A stretch of 32,533 bases of DNA from Amycolatopsis palatopharyngis (GCF_003385185.1 NZ_PQHZ01000062.1:1-32533), one strand, 5' to 3'; numbered from the stretch's first letter, positions 14,986 through 22,986 are shown. The notes: generated by a model not told the origin, from the letters alone. Numbers and translations: made by a program.

Positions 14986-15233
14986 CTGTCTGGTTCGTTA
15001 TCGCCGTTCCACTGGTGATCATGTTCTTCGCCCTCGCCATGGAGCGGGTGGAACACCGCCTCAGCAACGTCACGGTGCGCGAGGAAGAGGTCGAGGAGTT
15101 CCTCGAGCAGGCGCAGCCGAACGAGGTCAGGGCCCTTTACGGGCACGGAATCGGCCGCGCGCTCGAGCTGTTCAGGCTCCGCAGGCTCGGCGGAAGGGCA
15201 GCCAAGCTGCGCCCGCGCAAGGCTCGGGGTTAG
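14982..15233 (+). CDS. Small single-pass membrane protein, Rv3675-like
   Basis: The product is 83 residues from ATG 14982, with GGGAG at 14973-14977. Residues 3-19 (VWFVIAVPLVIMFFALA) form one membrane helix. A charged cytoplasmic segment rich in Glu (REEEVEEFLEQAQPNEVRALYG) and a very basic tail (RLRRLGGRAAKLRPRKARG) follow. It sits between nth and crp exactly where M. tuberculosis has Rv3675, a small membrane protein of unknown function. Dipolar cytoplasmic tails like this often mediate protein or membrane contacts; no function is known to me. Confidence 0.78.
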   Translation: MTVWFVIAVPLVIMFFALAMERVEHRLSNVTVREEEVEEFLEQAQPNEVRALYGHGIGRALELFRLRRLGGRAAKLRPRKARG

Positions 15234-15379
15234 GCTCCTCCGTCGGGCGTGATCACCACGGAGTCGCTGCTGAACAGGCAGTATCCGGGCGAACGCGTTC
15301 GGTGAACCGAAGCGTCACCCGCCCGGGCGGGATCGGCGACACCACGGCGTGCCAGGAAAGCACCATTTCCAGTACGCCC

Positions 15380-15395
15380 TAGACTGCAGGCAGTG
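15380..15395 (+). promoter_or_regulatory. crp promoter -10 immediately before an in-frame upstream GTG
   Basis: TAGACT (15380-15385) is a near-consensus -10. After 7 nt comes GTG 15393, in frame with crp and 63 nt before the SD-preceded GTG 15456, with no stop between. The transcript could therefore start at a usable leaderless initiation codon as well as carry the internal ribosome site. No clear -35 or Crp box was found in 15234-15455. Confidence 0.5.
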
Positions 15396-15455
15396 ACCGG
15401 CGACACGCTCCTCCGCCCGAGGATCGCGGCTCGCCACGCAATGAGGAGGCACGAG

Positions 15456-16130
15456 GTGGACGAGACCCTGGCCCGGGCGGGCATCTTTCAGGGTGTGGAA
15501 CCGGCAGCAGCTGAGGCGCTCGCGCAGACCTTGGAGGCTGTGGAGTTCCCCCGGGGCCACGTGATCTTCAACGAAGGCGAACCCGGCGACAAGCTGTACA
15601 TCATCCAGTCCGGCAAGGTGAAGATCGGCCGCAAGTCCCCGGACGGCAGGGAGAACCTGCTGGGGATCTTCGGTCCGTCGGACATGTTCGGTGAGCTGTC
15701 GATCTTCGACCCGGGACCCCGCACATCCAGCGCGACCACGGTGACCGAGGTTCGCGCTGTGACGATGGACCGTGCCGCACTCCGGCAGTGGATCTCCACC
15801 CGGCCGGAAATCGCGGAGCAGCTGCTCCGCGTGGTGGCACGCCGGCTTCGCAGGACCAACAACATGGTCGCCGAACTGATCTTCACCGACGTCCCCGGCC
15901 GTGTGGCCAGGGCGCTGTTGCAGCTCGCACAACGGTTCGGCAGCCAGGAGGCAGGCCTGCTGCGGGTTACACACGACCTGACCCAGGAGGAGATCGCCCA
16001 GTTCGTCGGCGCTTCGCGCGAGACCGTCAACAAGGCGCTCGCCGACTTCGCCCACCGCGGCTGGCTGCGTCTCGAGGGCAAGAGCGTGCTGATCCTGGAT
16101 CCGGAAAGGCTGGCTCGCAGGGCGCGCTGA
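15456..16130 (+). CDS. crp: cAMP receptor protein-type transcription regulator (Crp)
   Basis: The product is 224 residues from GTG 15456, set by GAGGAGG at 15443-15449 and equal in length to M. tuberculosis Crp (Rv3676). The N-terminal domain has FPRGHVIFNEGEPGDKLYII and the cyclic-nucleotide pocket FGELSIFDPGPRTSSATT. A dimer helix leads to the C-terminal winged HTH (TQEEIAQFVGASRETVNKALADF). It is a global regulator binding TGTGA-N6-TCACA-like sites; mycobacterial Crp binds DNA even without cAMP. An in-frame upstream GTG (15393) could add 21 residues. A strong hairpin terminates it. Confidence 0.95.
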   Translation: MDETLARAGIFQGVEPAAAEALAQTLEAVEFPRGHVIFNEGEPGDKLYIIQSGKVKIGRKSPDGRENLLGIFGPSDMFGELSIFDPGPRTSSATTVTEVRAVTMDRAALRQWISTRPEIAEQLLRVVARRLRRTNNMVAELIFTDVPGRVARALLQLAQRFGSQEAGLLRVTHDLTQEEIAQFVGASRETVNKALADFAHRGWLRLEGKSVLILDPERLARRAR

Positions 16131-16166
16131 CCTTCCGCGCTCACGAGCGCGGGACGACGACATGAC

Positions 16167-16208
16167 AAAGGGCCGGGCGCCACCCCCGACGTGGCGCACC
16201 GGCCCTTT
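16167..16208 (+). terminator. Strong hairpin terminator after crp
   Basis: AAAGGGCCGG (16167-16176) pairs with CCGGCCCTTT (16199-16208), and inside it GCGCCAC (16177-16183) pairs with GTGGCGC (16191-16197), with one bulged A and the loop CCCCGAC. This is a 17-bp stem 36 nt after the crp stop; the T-run is only three. Confidence 0.85.
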
Positions 16209-16551
16209 GCCGTGCGCGGACCATCCCCCGACAGTCCGCGCTCCCCGCCCTCCGGTGTTAGGCCCCGACCCGATCTCCGGAGGGAGATTTGCGTTCGATC
16301 TATCAATGTCCGATCGACCAAAGGTTGAACTGGTCAGCTCAACCATCGCACGACCCCTACCCACTAACTCAAGGTCGTTCACCCTCAAGGACGCTTTTTC
16401 AGTTGGTTCGTTGCGCAAATTCGGCGAAAAATCCGACTCTGTTATCTAACTGAGACCAAATCTCGCCGCCCCGCGGCAGCAGACCGGACGTGACCGAGCT
16501 GACCGGAAAATTACTGGTACCCACGTACCACATCTGTGCATACTGGTACGC
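16209..16551. other. AT-richer intergenic region upstream of the MFS gene
   Basis: No gene is visible. The segment contains GTTGA-a-CTG-gt-CAG-c-TCAAC (16324-16343), an inverted repeat with matched arms, overlapped by a second one, GACCA (16316-16320) / TGGTC (16331-16335). Such overlapping palindromes suggest a regulator site, but no regulator gene is adjacent. The MFS operator lies at its right end. Confidence 0.45.
16515..16549 (+). promoter_or_regulatory. Three-half-site operator overlapping the MFS promoter
   Basis: TGGTAC-ccac-GTACCA (16515-16530) is a perfect 6-4-6 palindrome. A third TGGTAC (16544-16549) follows in direct orientation. CATACT (16539-16544) is a likely -10, 7 nt before GTG 16552, so the third half-site covers the start of transcription. 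A repressor could bridge these sites. Confidence 0.55.
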
Positions 16552-17829
16552 GTGTCCCAATCCTCGTCTCCCGGCGGTTCCACCCTGGCCGACTACCGTC
16601 GCGCGCTGAGCGCCCCTGGCGCTCGCGGCCCGGCGATCGCCTCGCTGCTCGCGCGCCTGCCGATCGCCATGATCGGCATCTCCGCGCTGCTCTTCGTCCA
16701 GCGCGAGACCGGCTCGTTCGCGATCGCGGGAATGGTGTCGGCCAGCGCGCTCGTCGGGGTGTCGATCGGCTCGGTCGCACAGGGCAGGCTGATCGACCGG
16801 TTCGGACCGACCCGGCCACTGCTGATCGTCACGACGGTGTTCGTCCTCGCGATGACCGCATTGGTGAGTGCGATCGAGGCACATGCGTCCACCGCGACAC
16901 TCATCACGCTGTCCGTGGCCATCGGGCTGAGCGAACCGATGGTGGGTTCGGCATCGCGGGCGCTCTGGGGACGCCTGCTGCCAGCGGGCCCCGTCCGCAA
17001 CGCGGCCTTCTCCTACGAGGCGATCAGCATGGAGGTCTTCTTCATCCTCGGGCCCGGTGTGGCCGGTCTGCTGATCACCGCCCCATGGGCGGGTACGGGC
17101 ATGGTCGTCGGGGCCGCCTGCATGGTCACCGGTTCGATCACCTTCGCCCTGAGCCCGACGGTCCGAGCCTGGGGGCCCGCACGCGAGAACGAAGGCGGAA
17201 GACTGCTCGGCGCGCTGGCCAGCCCCGGGATGCGGACACTGGCGATCGCCGCACTCGGCTTCGGCATGGTCATCGGCTTCATCGAGGTCGCCGTACCCGC
17301 TGCGGCGACGGAGGCGGGTAAGCCCGCGGTCGGAGGATTGCTGCTCTCCGCATGGTCGGTGAGCTCGGTGGCCTTCGGCGTCGCCTACAGCATGCGCCCA
17401 TGGCCGCGCCCGATGGCGCTGCGGCTTCCGGTACTGCTGGCGATGTTCGGCGCGCTCGTGGCGTTGCTCGCCCTGCCGACGGCGCTCGCGCCTGCTTCGC
17501 TGTGGTGGCTCGCGCTCGCCATGCTCGGAGCCGGAGCACTGATCACCCCGCAGTCGACAACGCACTCCGCCGCCATCGAGATCGTCGCGCCAAGGGGCAC
17601 GGCGGCCGAAGCCTTCGGCTGGTTGCTCACCGCCATCACCCTCGGCCTCGCCGCGGGTCAGTCCGTGAGCGGCTACCTCGTCGAGCACAGCGGACCGCCC
17701 GCCTCCTTCCTCGCGGCAGCGGCCGCGGCGATCACGCTGGCCGGAGTGGTGTACCTACGACGGCACACCGTCCGATCCACGCTGGCCGATCCCGCCGATC
17801 CCGCCGCCGTGCCCGCAACCGTCGGCTGA
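16552..17829 (+). CDS. Major facilitator superfamily transporter
   Basis: The product is 425 residues from GTG 16552, apparently leaderless (no ribosome site, -10 just upstream). There are twelve hydrophobic helices. The loop between helices 2 and 3 reads GRLIDRFGPTRP, the MFS motif A variant G-x-x-x-D-R-x-G. The N-terminal half begins with LPIAMIGISALLFVQRETGSFAIAG, a pattern common in actinobacterial sugar-efflux/SetA-like or drug-efflux MFS proteins. The substrate is unknown. It is not part of the Rv3669-Rv3683 order and appears inserted between crp and the MBL-fold gene. It converges on the SGNH hydrolase gene 24 nt away. Confidence 0.88.
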   Translation: MSQSSSPGGSTLADYRRALSAPGARGPAIASLLARLPIAMIGISALLFVQRETGSFAIAGMVSASALVGVSIGSVAQGRLIDRFGPTRPLLIVTTVFVLAMTALVSAIEAHASTATLITLSVAIGLSEPMVGSASRALWGRLLPAGPVRNAAFSYEAISMEVFFILGPGVAGLLITAPWAGTGMVVGAACMVTGSITFALSPTVRAWGPARENEGGRLLGALASPGMRTLAIAALGFGMVIGFIEVAVPAAATEAGKPAVGGLLLSAWSVSSVAFGVAYSMRPWPRPMALRLPVLLAMFGALVALLALPTALAPASLWWLALAMLGAGALITPQSTTHSAAIEIVAPRGTAAEAFGWLLTAITLGLAAGQSVSGYLVEHSGPPASFLAAAAAAITLAGVVYLRRHTVRSTLADPADPAAVPATVG

Positions 17830-17853
17830 CGCCGAAGGAGGATCAGAGCGGGC

Positions 17854-19128
17854 TCACAAGGTGTTCAGATCGATCGCCTCGGCCATCGCCCGCATGCCCG
17901 CATCGTTCGGATGGAGCCCGTCGCCCCCGTCGTAGGCCGGATTGAGCCGGTCACCGTCCTCGGGGTCGGCCATGATCCGGTCGAGGTCCAACACCTCGTC
18001 GTACTCGCCGCTACCCCGGATCCATTCGTTCACCGCGTCCCGGACCGCCTCGGCCTCCGAATCGTGGTAGAAAGCCCCCTTCATCGGCAGCAGAGTGGCA
18101 CCGACCGTTTTGATCCCAGCGTCCCGCGCGGCCTCGATCAACTCCCGATGTCCGTCGATCAGGTCCTGTGCGGTGACCTCCGGGCTGGGCGGAACACAGT
18201 CGCCGAACCCTGGCCCGCCCATGCCGATGTCATTGATCCCCTCGAGCACGATCACGGTGCGCACTCCTGGCTGCTCGGCTACGTCCCGCTCGAACCGGTC
18301 GAGCGCATTCGCACCGAAGCAGGGTGAATCCCTGAGGACCCGGTTTCCGCTGATCCCCGCGTTGAGCACGCCGAGTGGTTTGCGCGCGGCGACCAGGCGT
18401 TCGGCCAGTTCGTCCGGGTAGCGATTGTGCGCATCGACCGTCGAGGCGACGCCGTCGGTGATGGAGTCGCCGAGGGTCACGACGGTGTCCCTCGCCCCGA
18501 ACACCCGGTCCGCCACGTCCACCCCGGCGAGGTAGTACCAGGACTTGGTGGACTCCGTGAACGCCGAGGCTGCCCGGTCGAAGCGGTGGTCACCTGCGGC
18601 GCGGTAGGTGGTGGCGACCGCCTGCTCGTGGAAGGTCGACGGCCCCGTGGGCTCCGCGAAGTACAACGTCACCGACAGCGTCTCCAGCGGTGCGATCGGC
18701 AGCGGCACCGGATCGCTGGCGAGCTGCTCACCCGCCGGAATCGTCGCCGAGGGCGAGTGATCGAATGTCAGCGACCGGACGCTTCCCGGTCGCAGAGACC
18801 CACCCGTACTGGCCTTCCCGACGCTGGCCCCCGTGAGCCGAAGCGGAACCGTCCCGTACTCGTTGGAGAGCCGGACCCGCAGCCGGAGTCCGCCGGTGCT
18901 GACCCGGACCACCTGCCGCACCGACTGATCGGTGAAGCCTTCCCTCGACCAGTTCGGGCCGGAGAAACCGTCCGGCCCCGGTTCCTGCATCGAGGTACCC
19001 CAGGTGCCCACCCAGTGATTCTTCGCGGCAGCGGCCGGGGGTGCCGCGAGAGTGAGGGCCGTGACAACGGCGACGAGCGCGACGAACAGGCGCCGCGACA
19101 AGGACGAACGTCTTGCACGTTTGGTCAT
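17854..19128 (-). CDS. Secreted SGNH/GDSL esterase
   Basis: The product is 424 residues from ATG 19128. A basic start (MTKRARRSSLSRR), a hydrophobic core and AAAA35 give a signal peptide. An N-terminal beta-rich domain (about 38-200) precedes the SGNH domain: block I GDSITDG with Ser222, a Gly-Asn block (GISGNR, 258-263), GIND with Asn299 and DGLHPND with Asp403 and His406. The layout matches XynE-like secreted esterases that deacylate polysaccharides or small esters. Cys270 and Cys311 may pair. It has its own leaderless promoter. The substrate is not predictable. Confidence 0.92.
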   Translation of the reverse strand: MTKRARRSSLSRRLFVALVAVVTALTLAAPPAAAAKNHWVGTWGTSMQEPGPDGFSGPNWSREGFTDQSVRQVVRVSTGGLRLRVRLSNEYGTVPLRLTGASVGKASTGGSLRPGSVRSLTFDHSPSATIPAGEQLASDPVPLPIAPLETLSVTLYFAEPTGPSTFHEQAVATTYRAAGDHRFDRAASAFTESTKSWYYLAGVDVADRVFGARDTVVTLGDSITDGVASTVDAHNRYPDELAERLVAARKPLGVLNAGISGNRVLRDSPCFGANALDRFERDVAEQPGVRTVIVLEGINDIGMGGPGFGDCVPPSPEVTAQDLIDGHRELIEAARDAGIKTVGATLLPMKGAFYHDSEAEAVRDAVNEWIRGSGEYDEVLDLDRIMADPEDGDRLNPAYDGGDGLHPNDAGMRAMAEAIDLNTL

Positions 19129-19135
19129 GCACAGG

Positions 19136-19141
19136 ACGCTA
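19136..19141 (-). promoter_or_regulatory. -10 element for leaderless SGNH hydrolase gene
   Basis: Minus-strand TAGCGT is followed by 7 nt and the ATG at 19128. No ribosome site is seen, so the message probably begins at the start codon. Confidence 0.5.
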
Positions 19142-19168
19142 GCGGCAGGCGGGGACAATTCCCGGCCG

Positions 19169-19444
19169 TTACCGCCCGGGGACGTCCAGCAGCTCCGGCG
19201 CCTGCTCACGGACCGCGTCGGTGATCTCGGCGAAACTCGGGTTCACCATCGCCCGCTCGCCGACGATCACGGTCGGCACGGTCTCGTTGCCGTCCGCCAC
19301 CTCACGAACCCGGTCGACCGCACCCGGCTCCTCCCAGATGTTGATCTCCCGCACCGGCAACCCGCTTGCCCGCAGCGGCCTGATCAACGCGGCACAGAAG
19401 CCACAACCCGGACGCCAGTAGAACTCGATCTCCCGAACGCTCAC
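19169..19444 (-). CDS. Glutaredoxin-like protein, mycoredoxin type
   Basis: The product is 91 residues from GTG 19444, which overlaps the MBL stop as GTGA. The beta-strand EIEFYWRPGCGFC holds the redox pair Cys14-Gly-Phe-Cys17, and TVPTVIVG supplies the cis-Pro loop. This size and motif fit mycoredoxins, which use mycothiol to resolve mixed disulfides in the cytoplasm (mycoredoxin-1 has CGYC). It lies at the end of the Nudix-MBL-glutaredoxin operon. It may protect metal or thiol enzymes made from the same message; that link is inference. Confidence 0.9.
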   Translation of the reverse strand: MSVREIEFYWRPGCGFCAALIRPLRASGLPVREINIWEEPGAVDRVREVADGNETVPTVIVGERAMVNPSFAEITDAVREQAPELLDVPGR

Positions 19445-20226
19445 AGCTCTCTCTCCGATCGCAGGTACTGCAACTGCGCAAGGACACTGGCCTCCGCAGG
19501 GGCCCAGAGTGCCCGGTCGACGTCGGCATAAACGAGTTCCACGATCTGCCTCGCGGAGGCCTCGTTTCCCAGCTCGCGCAATGCCTCTCGCACCTGGTCC
19601 AGCCGCTGTTCGCGGTGCTCTACGTACTCACGCACCGTGCCCGCGAGGTCGACCAGTTCCGGCCCGTGGCCCGGCAGGCCCAGTGTCCCCTCGGGCAACT
19701 CCAGGAGTGCGCGCAGCGAGCGCAGGTAGTCACCAAGATCGGTGAGCACGGTGGTCCCCCGGCCGAGCACGGTGTCCCCGGTGAGCACGTGGGTGCGACC
19801 ATCGTGTTCCAGCCGCAGGGACACCGAGTCCGCGGTGTGTCCAGGAGTGTGCAGCACGTGCAGGTCGAGACCTGCCGCCTGAACGACTTCACCGGGCTCC
19901 AGGGGACCTGCTCCACGACACAACGCCGGGTCGAGCGCACGCACCGGGGCGCCGACCCGCTCGGCGAAGGAGGGAGCGCCCTCCGCGTGATCGGGATGGT
20001 GGTGGGTGAGCAACACCAACTCCACGTCCCCAGCGGCAGCGAGCCGGTCGAGGTGCTCGGGGTCCTCGTGTCCTGGATCGACGACGACGCTGCTCGCGGC
20101 ACCAGGAGCGCGCAACACCCAGCTGTTCGTGCCCTCCAGGGTCATCGTCGAGGCGTTCTCCTCGAGCAGCACCGAGGCGACCGGGGAGACGACACGCAGC
20201 TGCGCGTAGGCGGGATGACCACTCAC
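19441..20226 (-). CDS. Metallo-beta-lactamase-fold hydrolase (Rv3677c-like)
   Basis: The product is 261 residues from GTG 20226. THHHPDH gives the HxHxDH metal motif (His75, His77, Asp79, His80), with further ligands His130 (HTPGHT) and Asp151 (LTGDTVLG) and a later PGHGPEL. A C-terminal helical extension with RQIVELVYADVD resembles LACTB2-like proteins, some of which are nucleases while others hydrolyse small metabolites. It is the Rv3677c equivalent. The start overlaps the upstream Nudix stop and the stop overlaps the glutaredoxin start, so three genes are coupled. The real substrate is unknown. Confidence 0.9.
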   Translation of the reverse strand: MSGHPAYAQLRVVSPVASVLLEENASTMTLEGTNSWVLRAPGAASSVVVDPGHEDPEHLDRLAAAGDVELVLLTHHHPDHAEGAPSFAERVGAPVRALDPALCRGAGPLEPGEVVQAAGLDLHVLHTPGHTADSVSLRLEHDGRTHVLTGDTVLGRGTTVLTDLGDYLRSLRALLELPEGTLGLPGHGPELVDLAGTVREYVEHREQRLDQVREALRELGNEASARQIVELVYADVDRALWAPAEASVLAQLQYLRSEREL

Positions 20227-21035
20227 ATTTCCTCCAGCACGACTCGAACCCGATCTCCCTCACGCACCAGCGACGGCATGATCTTGCACACCTGCCGCTC
20301 GGCCGCCAGTGCGTCGGCGGCGGAGGTGAAGCCGGCGAGCTCGGTGAGGGTGATCCAGGTGGGCGGCATCAACGTGCTGCGGCCGGCTTCGGCATCGGCG
20401 AGCGCGTCCTGCGGACGCTGCCAGCCGGAACTCTCGGCTTCGGTCGTCGCGCCGTCAGCGGTCTGCCCCTCCGGCAGTGTCGCGACGAAGAACCGGGCGT
20501 CGTAGCGACGCGGCTCGCCGGCCGGGGTGACCCAGTTGGCCCAGGGCCGCAACAGGTCGGCTCGCAGCGTCAGCCCTTCCCCGGCTAGGAACGCGGCCAG
20601 GGACAGCTCCCGGGAAACCAGTGCCTTCCGGGCGTCGGCGTACTGGTGCGTGCTGGCCAGCACGCCGGATTCGGTTCCGGCCAGCAGTACCCCGGACTCC
20701 TCGAAGGTCTCGCGCACCGCGGCGCACACCAGCGCCCGCGCCAACGGCTCCTGGCACTCGAACCACTCCGCCCACTGGGCGGGTGGGGGACCGGTCCAGC
20801 TCACCGAGGCATCGGTGTCGCGCCGGTCGACGCCACCGCCGGGAAAGACCGTCATTCCCGCCGCGAAGGCCATGGCCGTCACCCTGCGCTGCAGGAACAC
20901 CTCGGGTCCATGCGCGGTATCGCGCAGCAGCATGACAGTGGCGGCGTCCTTCGGGATCACCTGCTCTGCGGGCGGCGTACTGGCGTCACCCACCAGTGAC
21001 GCGTCGAAACTTAGGTCGTGCCGTAGTTCAGCCAC
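20223..21035 (-). CDS. Nudix hydrolase, NUDT19-like with a split Nudix box
   Basis: The product is 270 residues from GTG 21035. VFPGGGVD (about 63-70) and ALVCAAVRETFEESGVLL (about 100-117) are the two halves of a Nudix box separated by a roughly 30-residue insert containing SWTGPPPAQWAEWF. This arrangement is known from NUDT19/RP2p-type enzymes acting on acyl-CoA or CoA. The Arg-Glu-x-x-Glu-Glu metal core is intact. It heads the operon with the MBL-fold and glutaredoxin genes. The CoA link would match the second Nudix gene of this window, but substrate is inferred. Confidence 0.83.
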   Translation of the reverse strand: MAELRHDLSFDASLVGDASTPPAEQVIPKDAATVMLLRDTAHGPEVFLQRRVTAMAFAAGMTVFPGGGVDRRDTDASVSWTGPPPAQWAEWFECQEPLARALVCAAVRETFEESGVLLAGTESGVLASTHQYADARKALVSRELSLAAFLAGEGLTLRADLLRPWANWVTPAGEPRRYDARFFVATLPEGQTADGATTEAESSGWQRPQDALADAEAGRSTLMPPTWITLTELAGFTSAADALAAERQVCKIMPSLVREGDRVRVVLEEM

Positions 21036-21041
21036 GACCGC

Positions 21042-21047
21042 AAGATA
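21042..21047 (-). promoter_or_regulatory. -10 element for the leaderless Nudix-MBL-glutaredoxin operon
   Basis: Minus-strand TATCTT is followed by 6 nt and then GTG 21035; no ribosome site is present. Confidence 0.5.
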
Positions 21048-21152
21048 CGCCGGACAGCCCGCTCCGGCGGGAGACCCTCATCACCAACCGCACTTTCCCG
21101 GGAAAGTGCGCGGGGTCGAGGGCCCCGACCTGGGCCAAGCTGGTCGCGATCT

Positions 21153-22322
21153 TCAGCCGGTGAAGCCGTCGGCCCTGCCCCGGTCCGCCTCGCCGATGCC
21201 CCGGCTCGCGCCGTTGACCCTGCCTCCGCTGGACTCGGCCTTCTCCCGCTCGGCCAGCTCGGCGTGCAGTTCCCGGAGCAGCTGCCGGTCCCGCTCGCTC
21301 AGCTGCGGGTCGTCCAGGTCGAGGTCGGGGATCTCGACGATCTCACCTGGACGGATCTTGGCGGAGGCGATCGCCTTTCCGGTTTCCGGATCCTCGGCCA
21401 GCGCCATCCGCAACTGCGCCACCTCCGCGGAAGTCATGTCCGTCGTGGCGGCCACACTCGGCTGGTCCTCCTGGCGAGCGGGCGGGATCGATGCGGTCGC
21501 CGGGTTCACCACCTCGGCCTGCTTAGGCTCCGCGCTCGGCACGGGCTGCTGCGACTGGGCAGGCTGCTCCCGAATCGCATGCTGCGGCTCGGACCTGGCA
21601 ACGGGTGACGCGTGCCGGTTCGTCTTCGACCGCTCCTGCGACTCCTCCACCTTGGTTCCGGCGCTACCGCTGGTCCCGCCGGAACCGGAATCCGCCGCCC
21701 AAACCACGTTGGCCACCGCGAGCGCACTGTCGTGATAGGCCGTGCGCTCCGCCCACGGCCCACTGACCTCGACCACCGAATGCAGACCGGCCCGCCGCAG
21801 GGCGGCGTACACGCGGTAGGCGACGGCAGGTGGGTGTGCCTCCGGGCCGATCTCCACCAGAACCACCCGCTGCGGCAACGGACCGGGCACGCTGCCCGCG
21901 GGGGTGTTCCGCCAGACGGCGTGCACCGAGCGCAGATCCGGCAGCACGTGCAAGGTGCGGTCGAGCGCCTCGGCCATGCCGAGCTCCGGCTGGTTCTCAC
22001 CGGTGAAGCGGTGCGCGGCAGCAAGGTCGGCATCGCTGACGGACAACTGGTCGGCCAGTGTCGCGTCCGACCGGCTCATCTCCAGCACCAGAGCGAGTTC
22101 GCGCTGCTCGATGCCGCGAACCGGGATCCGTCCGGCGATGAGGGTGCCCGCCGTCAGCTCGGCGGCTTCGTCCATATGCGAGCGAGCGACCAGTTCCCGC
22201 GCCTCCGACAGGGCGCTGTCATCCATTCTGCCGGCGAGCGCGAGCAACAGGTTGTGCAACCGCAACGGCACAGCGAGCCCGTCAGCGGCACTGCCGGCAG
22301 CGGCGTCGTAGTTCTCCGCCAT
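21153..22322 (-). CDS. Unknown two-domain protein with long tail (paralog B)
   Basis: The product is 389 residues from ATG 22322, with GGAGGGAG just upstream. I recognise no family. Residues about 20-105 are helical (LHNLLLALAGRMDDSAL). Residues 110-210 form an alpha/beta domain (RVVLVEIGPEAHPPAVAYRVYAALRRAG, then TAYHDSALAVANVVWAA). Both parts align with the neighbour at 22357-22986. A Gln/Pro/Ser-rich disordered linker (211-295) and a charged tail with SERDRQLLRELHAELAERE follow (about 341-360). No signal peptide or membrane helix, so it is cytoplasmic. It is probably on one transcript with paralog A, 34 nt upstream, and possibly with RidA and DUF4177. Confidence 0.8.
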   Translation of the reverse strand: MAENYDAAAGSAADGLAVPLRLHNLLLALAGRMDDSALSEARELVARSHMDEAAELTAGTLIAGRIPVRGIEQRELALVLEMSRSDATLADQLSVSDADLAAAHRFTGENQPELGMAEALDRTLHVLPDLRSVHAVWRNTPAGSVPGPLPQRVVLVEIGPEAHPPAVAYRVYAALRRAGLHSVVEVSGPWAERTAYHDSALAVANVVWAADSGSGGTSGSAGTKVEESQERSKTNRHASPVARSEPQHAIREQPAQSQQPVPSAEPKQAEVVNPATASIPPARQEDQPSVAATTDMTSAEVAQLRMALAEDPETGKAIASAKIRPGEIVEIPDLDLDDPQLSERDRQLLRELHAELAEREKAESSGGRVNGASRGIGEADRGRADGFTG

Positions 22323-22356
22323 GGCCTACTCCCTCCAGCTCGCCGGAGGGCGAGCG

Positions 22357-22986
22357 TTACGCCGAGACGAGACGGTGCCCGGTGTCCACGGCTCCCACGC
22401 ACACCAACCGGGAATTCGCCAGCGCGGCCCGGTGGTACTCCGGCAACTCGAACCGTGGCGGCAGTACCTCCACGCTCGGCTCCTCGTCGCCAAGCACCCG
22501 CAGCACGCGCTGCAGTTCCCCGGTCAGCCGAGTGGTTCCGGACAACGCGGTGACCAGCAGTACGCGTTTGGCCTCTGGCCCGTCCGTGACGCCCCCGTGC
22601 CGCCAGCTCTCCCGAACCTCACCCACATCCGGCCGCCCTCGCAACGTTGCGTGGACAAGCACGGACACCGAGTCGACAGAGTTCACCCAATCGGGTGCAC
22701 TCGAATGGAATGTGTACCGCGTATCCGTGACATCGTCCACCCCAAGGGCGGAACTCACCTGATGCCAGTCGGCACCATGAGGGATCAGACCGGCGACTAG
22801 CAGCCGGTACTCCGTTTGCTCCAGATCAATCCTGTGCTTTAGCAAAGCTTTCGGCAGGGTGCGGGCGAGCGTGCCCATCGCTCCCTCGCCGAGCCAGTCG
22901 CGGAAGCGCCAGAGCGTCTGGTCCGGCAACCGGCCCGCGAGCCGCAGGAGCAGTTCGTGACAGGAGTCCTCGATGTCCGGATCCAT
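22357..22986 (-). CDS. Unknown two-domain protein (paralog A)
   Basis: The product is 209 residues from ATG 22986, chosen over GTG 23016 because AAGGA lies 7 nt upstream. No family is recognised. Residues 8-80 are helical (CHELLLRLAGRLPDQTLWRFRDWLG) and 103-205 alpha/beta (LVHATLRGRPDVGEVRESWRHGG; KRVLLVTALSG; YHRAALANSRLVCVGA). The same two blocks occur in the same order in paralog B, for example LLLxLAGRxxD, the xxTLxxxPDxxxVxxxWR segment and YHxxALAxxxxV. A fairly conserved pair after one duplication is likely. It could form a heterodimer. It lies 43 nt after ridA. Confidence 0.8.
   Translation of the reverse strand: MDPDIEDSCHELLLRLAGRLPDQTLWRFRDWLGEGAMGTLARTLPKALLKHRIDLEQTEYRLLVAGLIPHGADWHQVSSALGVDDVTDTRYTFHSSAPDWVNSVDSVSVLVHATLRGRPDVGEVRESWRHGGVTDGPEAKRVLLVTALSGTTRLTGELQRVLRVLGDEEPSVEVLPPRFELPEYHRAALANSRLVCVGAVDTGHRLVSA

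Noticed and set aside
15234..15455. Crp autoregulatory site (TGTGA-N6-TCACA)
   Set aside because: GTGATCAC and a GGTGA/TCACC pair are present, but with wrong spacing (8-bp palindrome, 9-nt gap).
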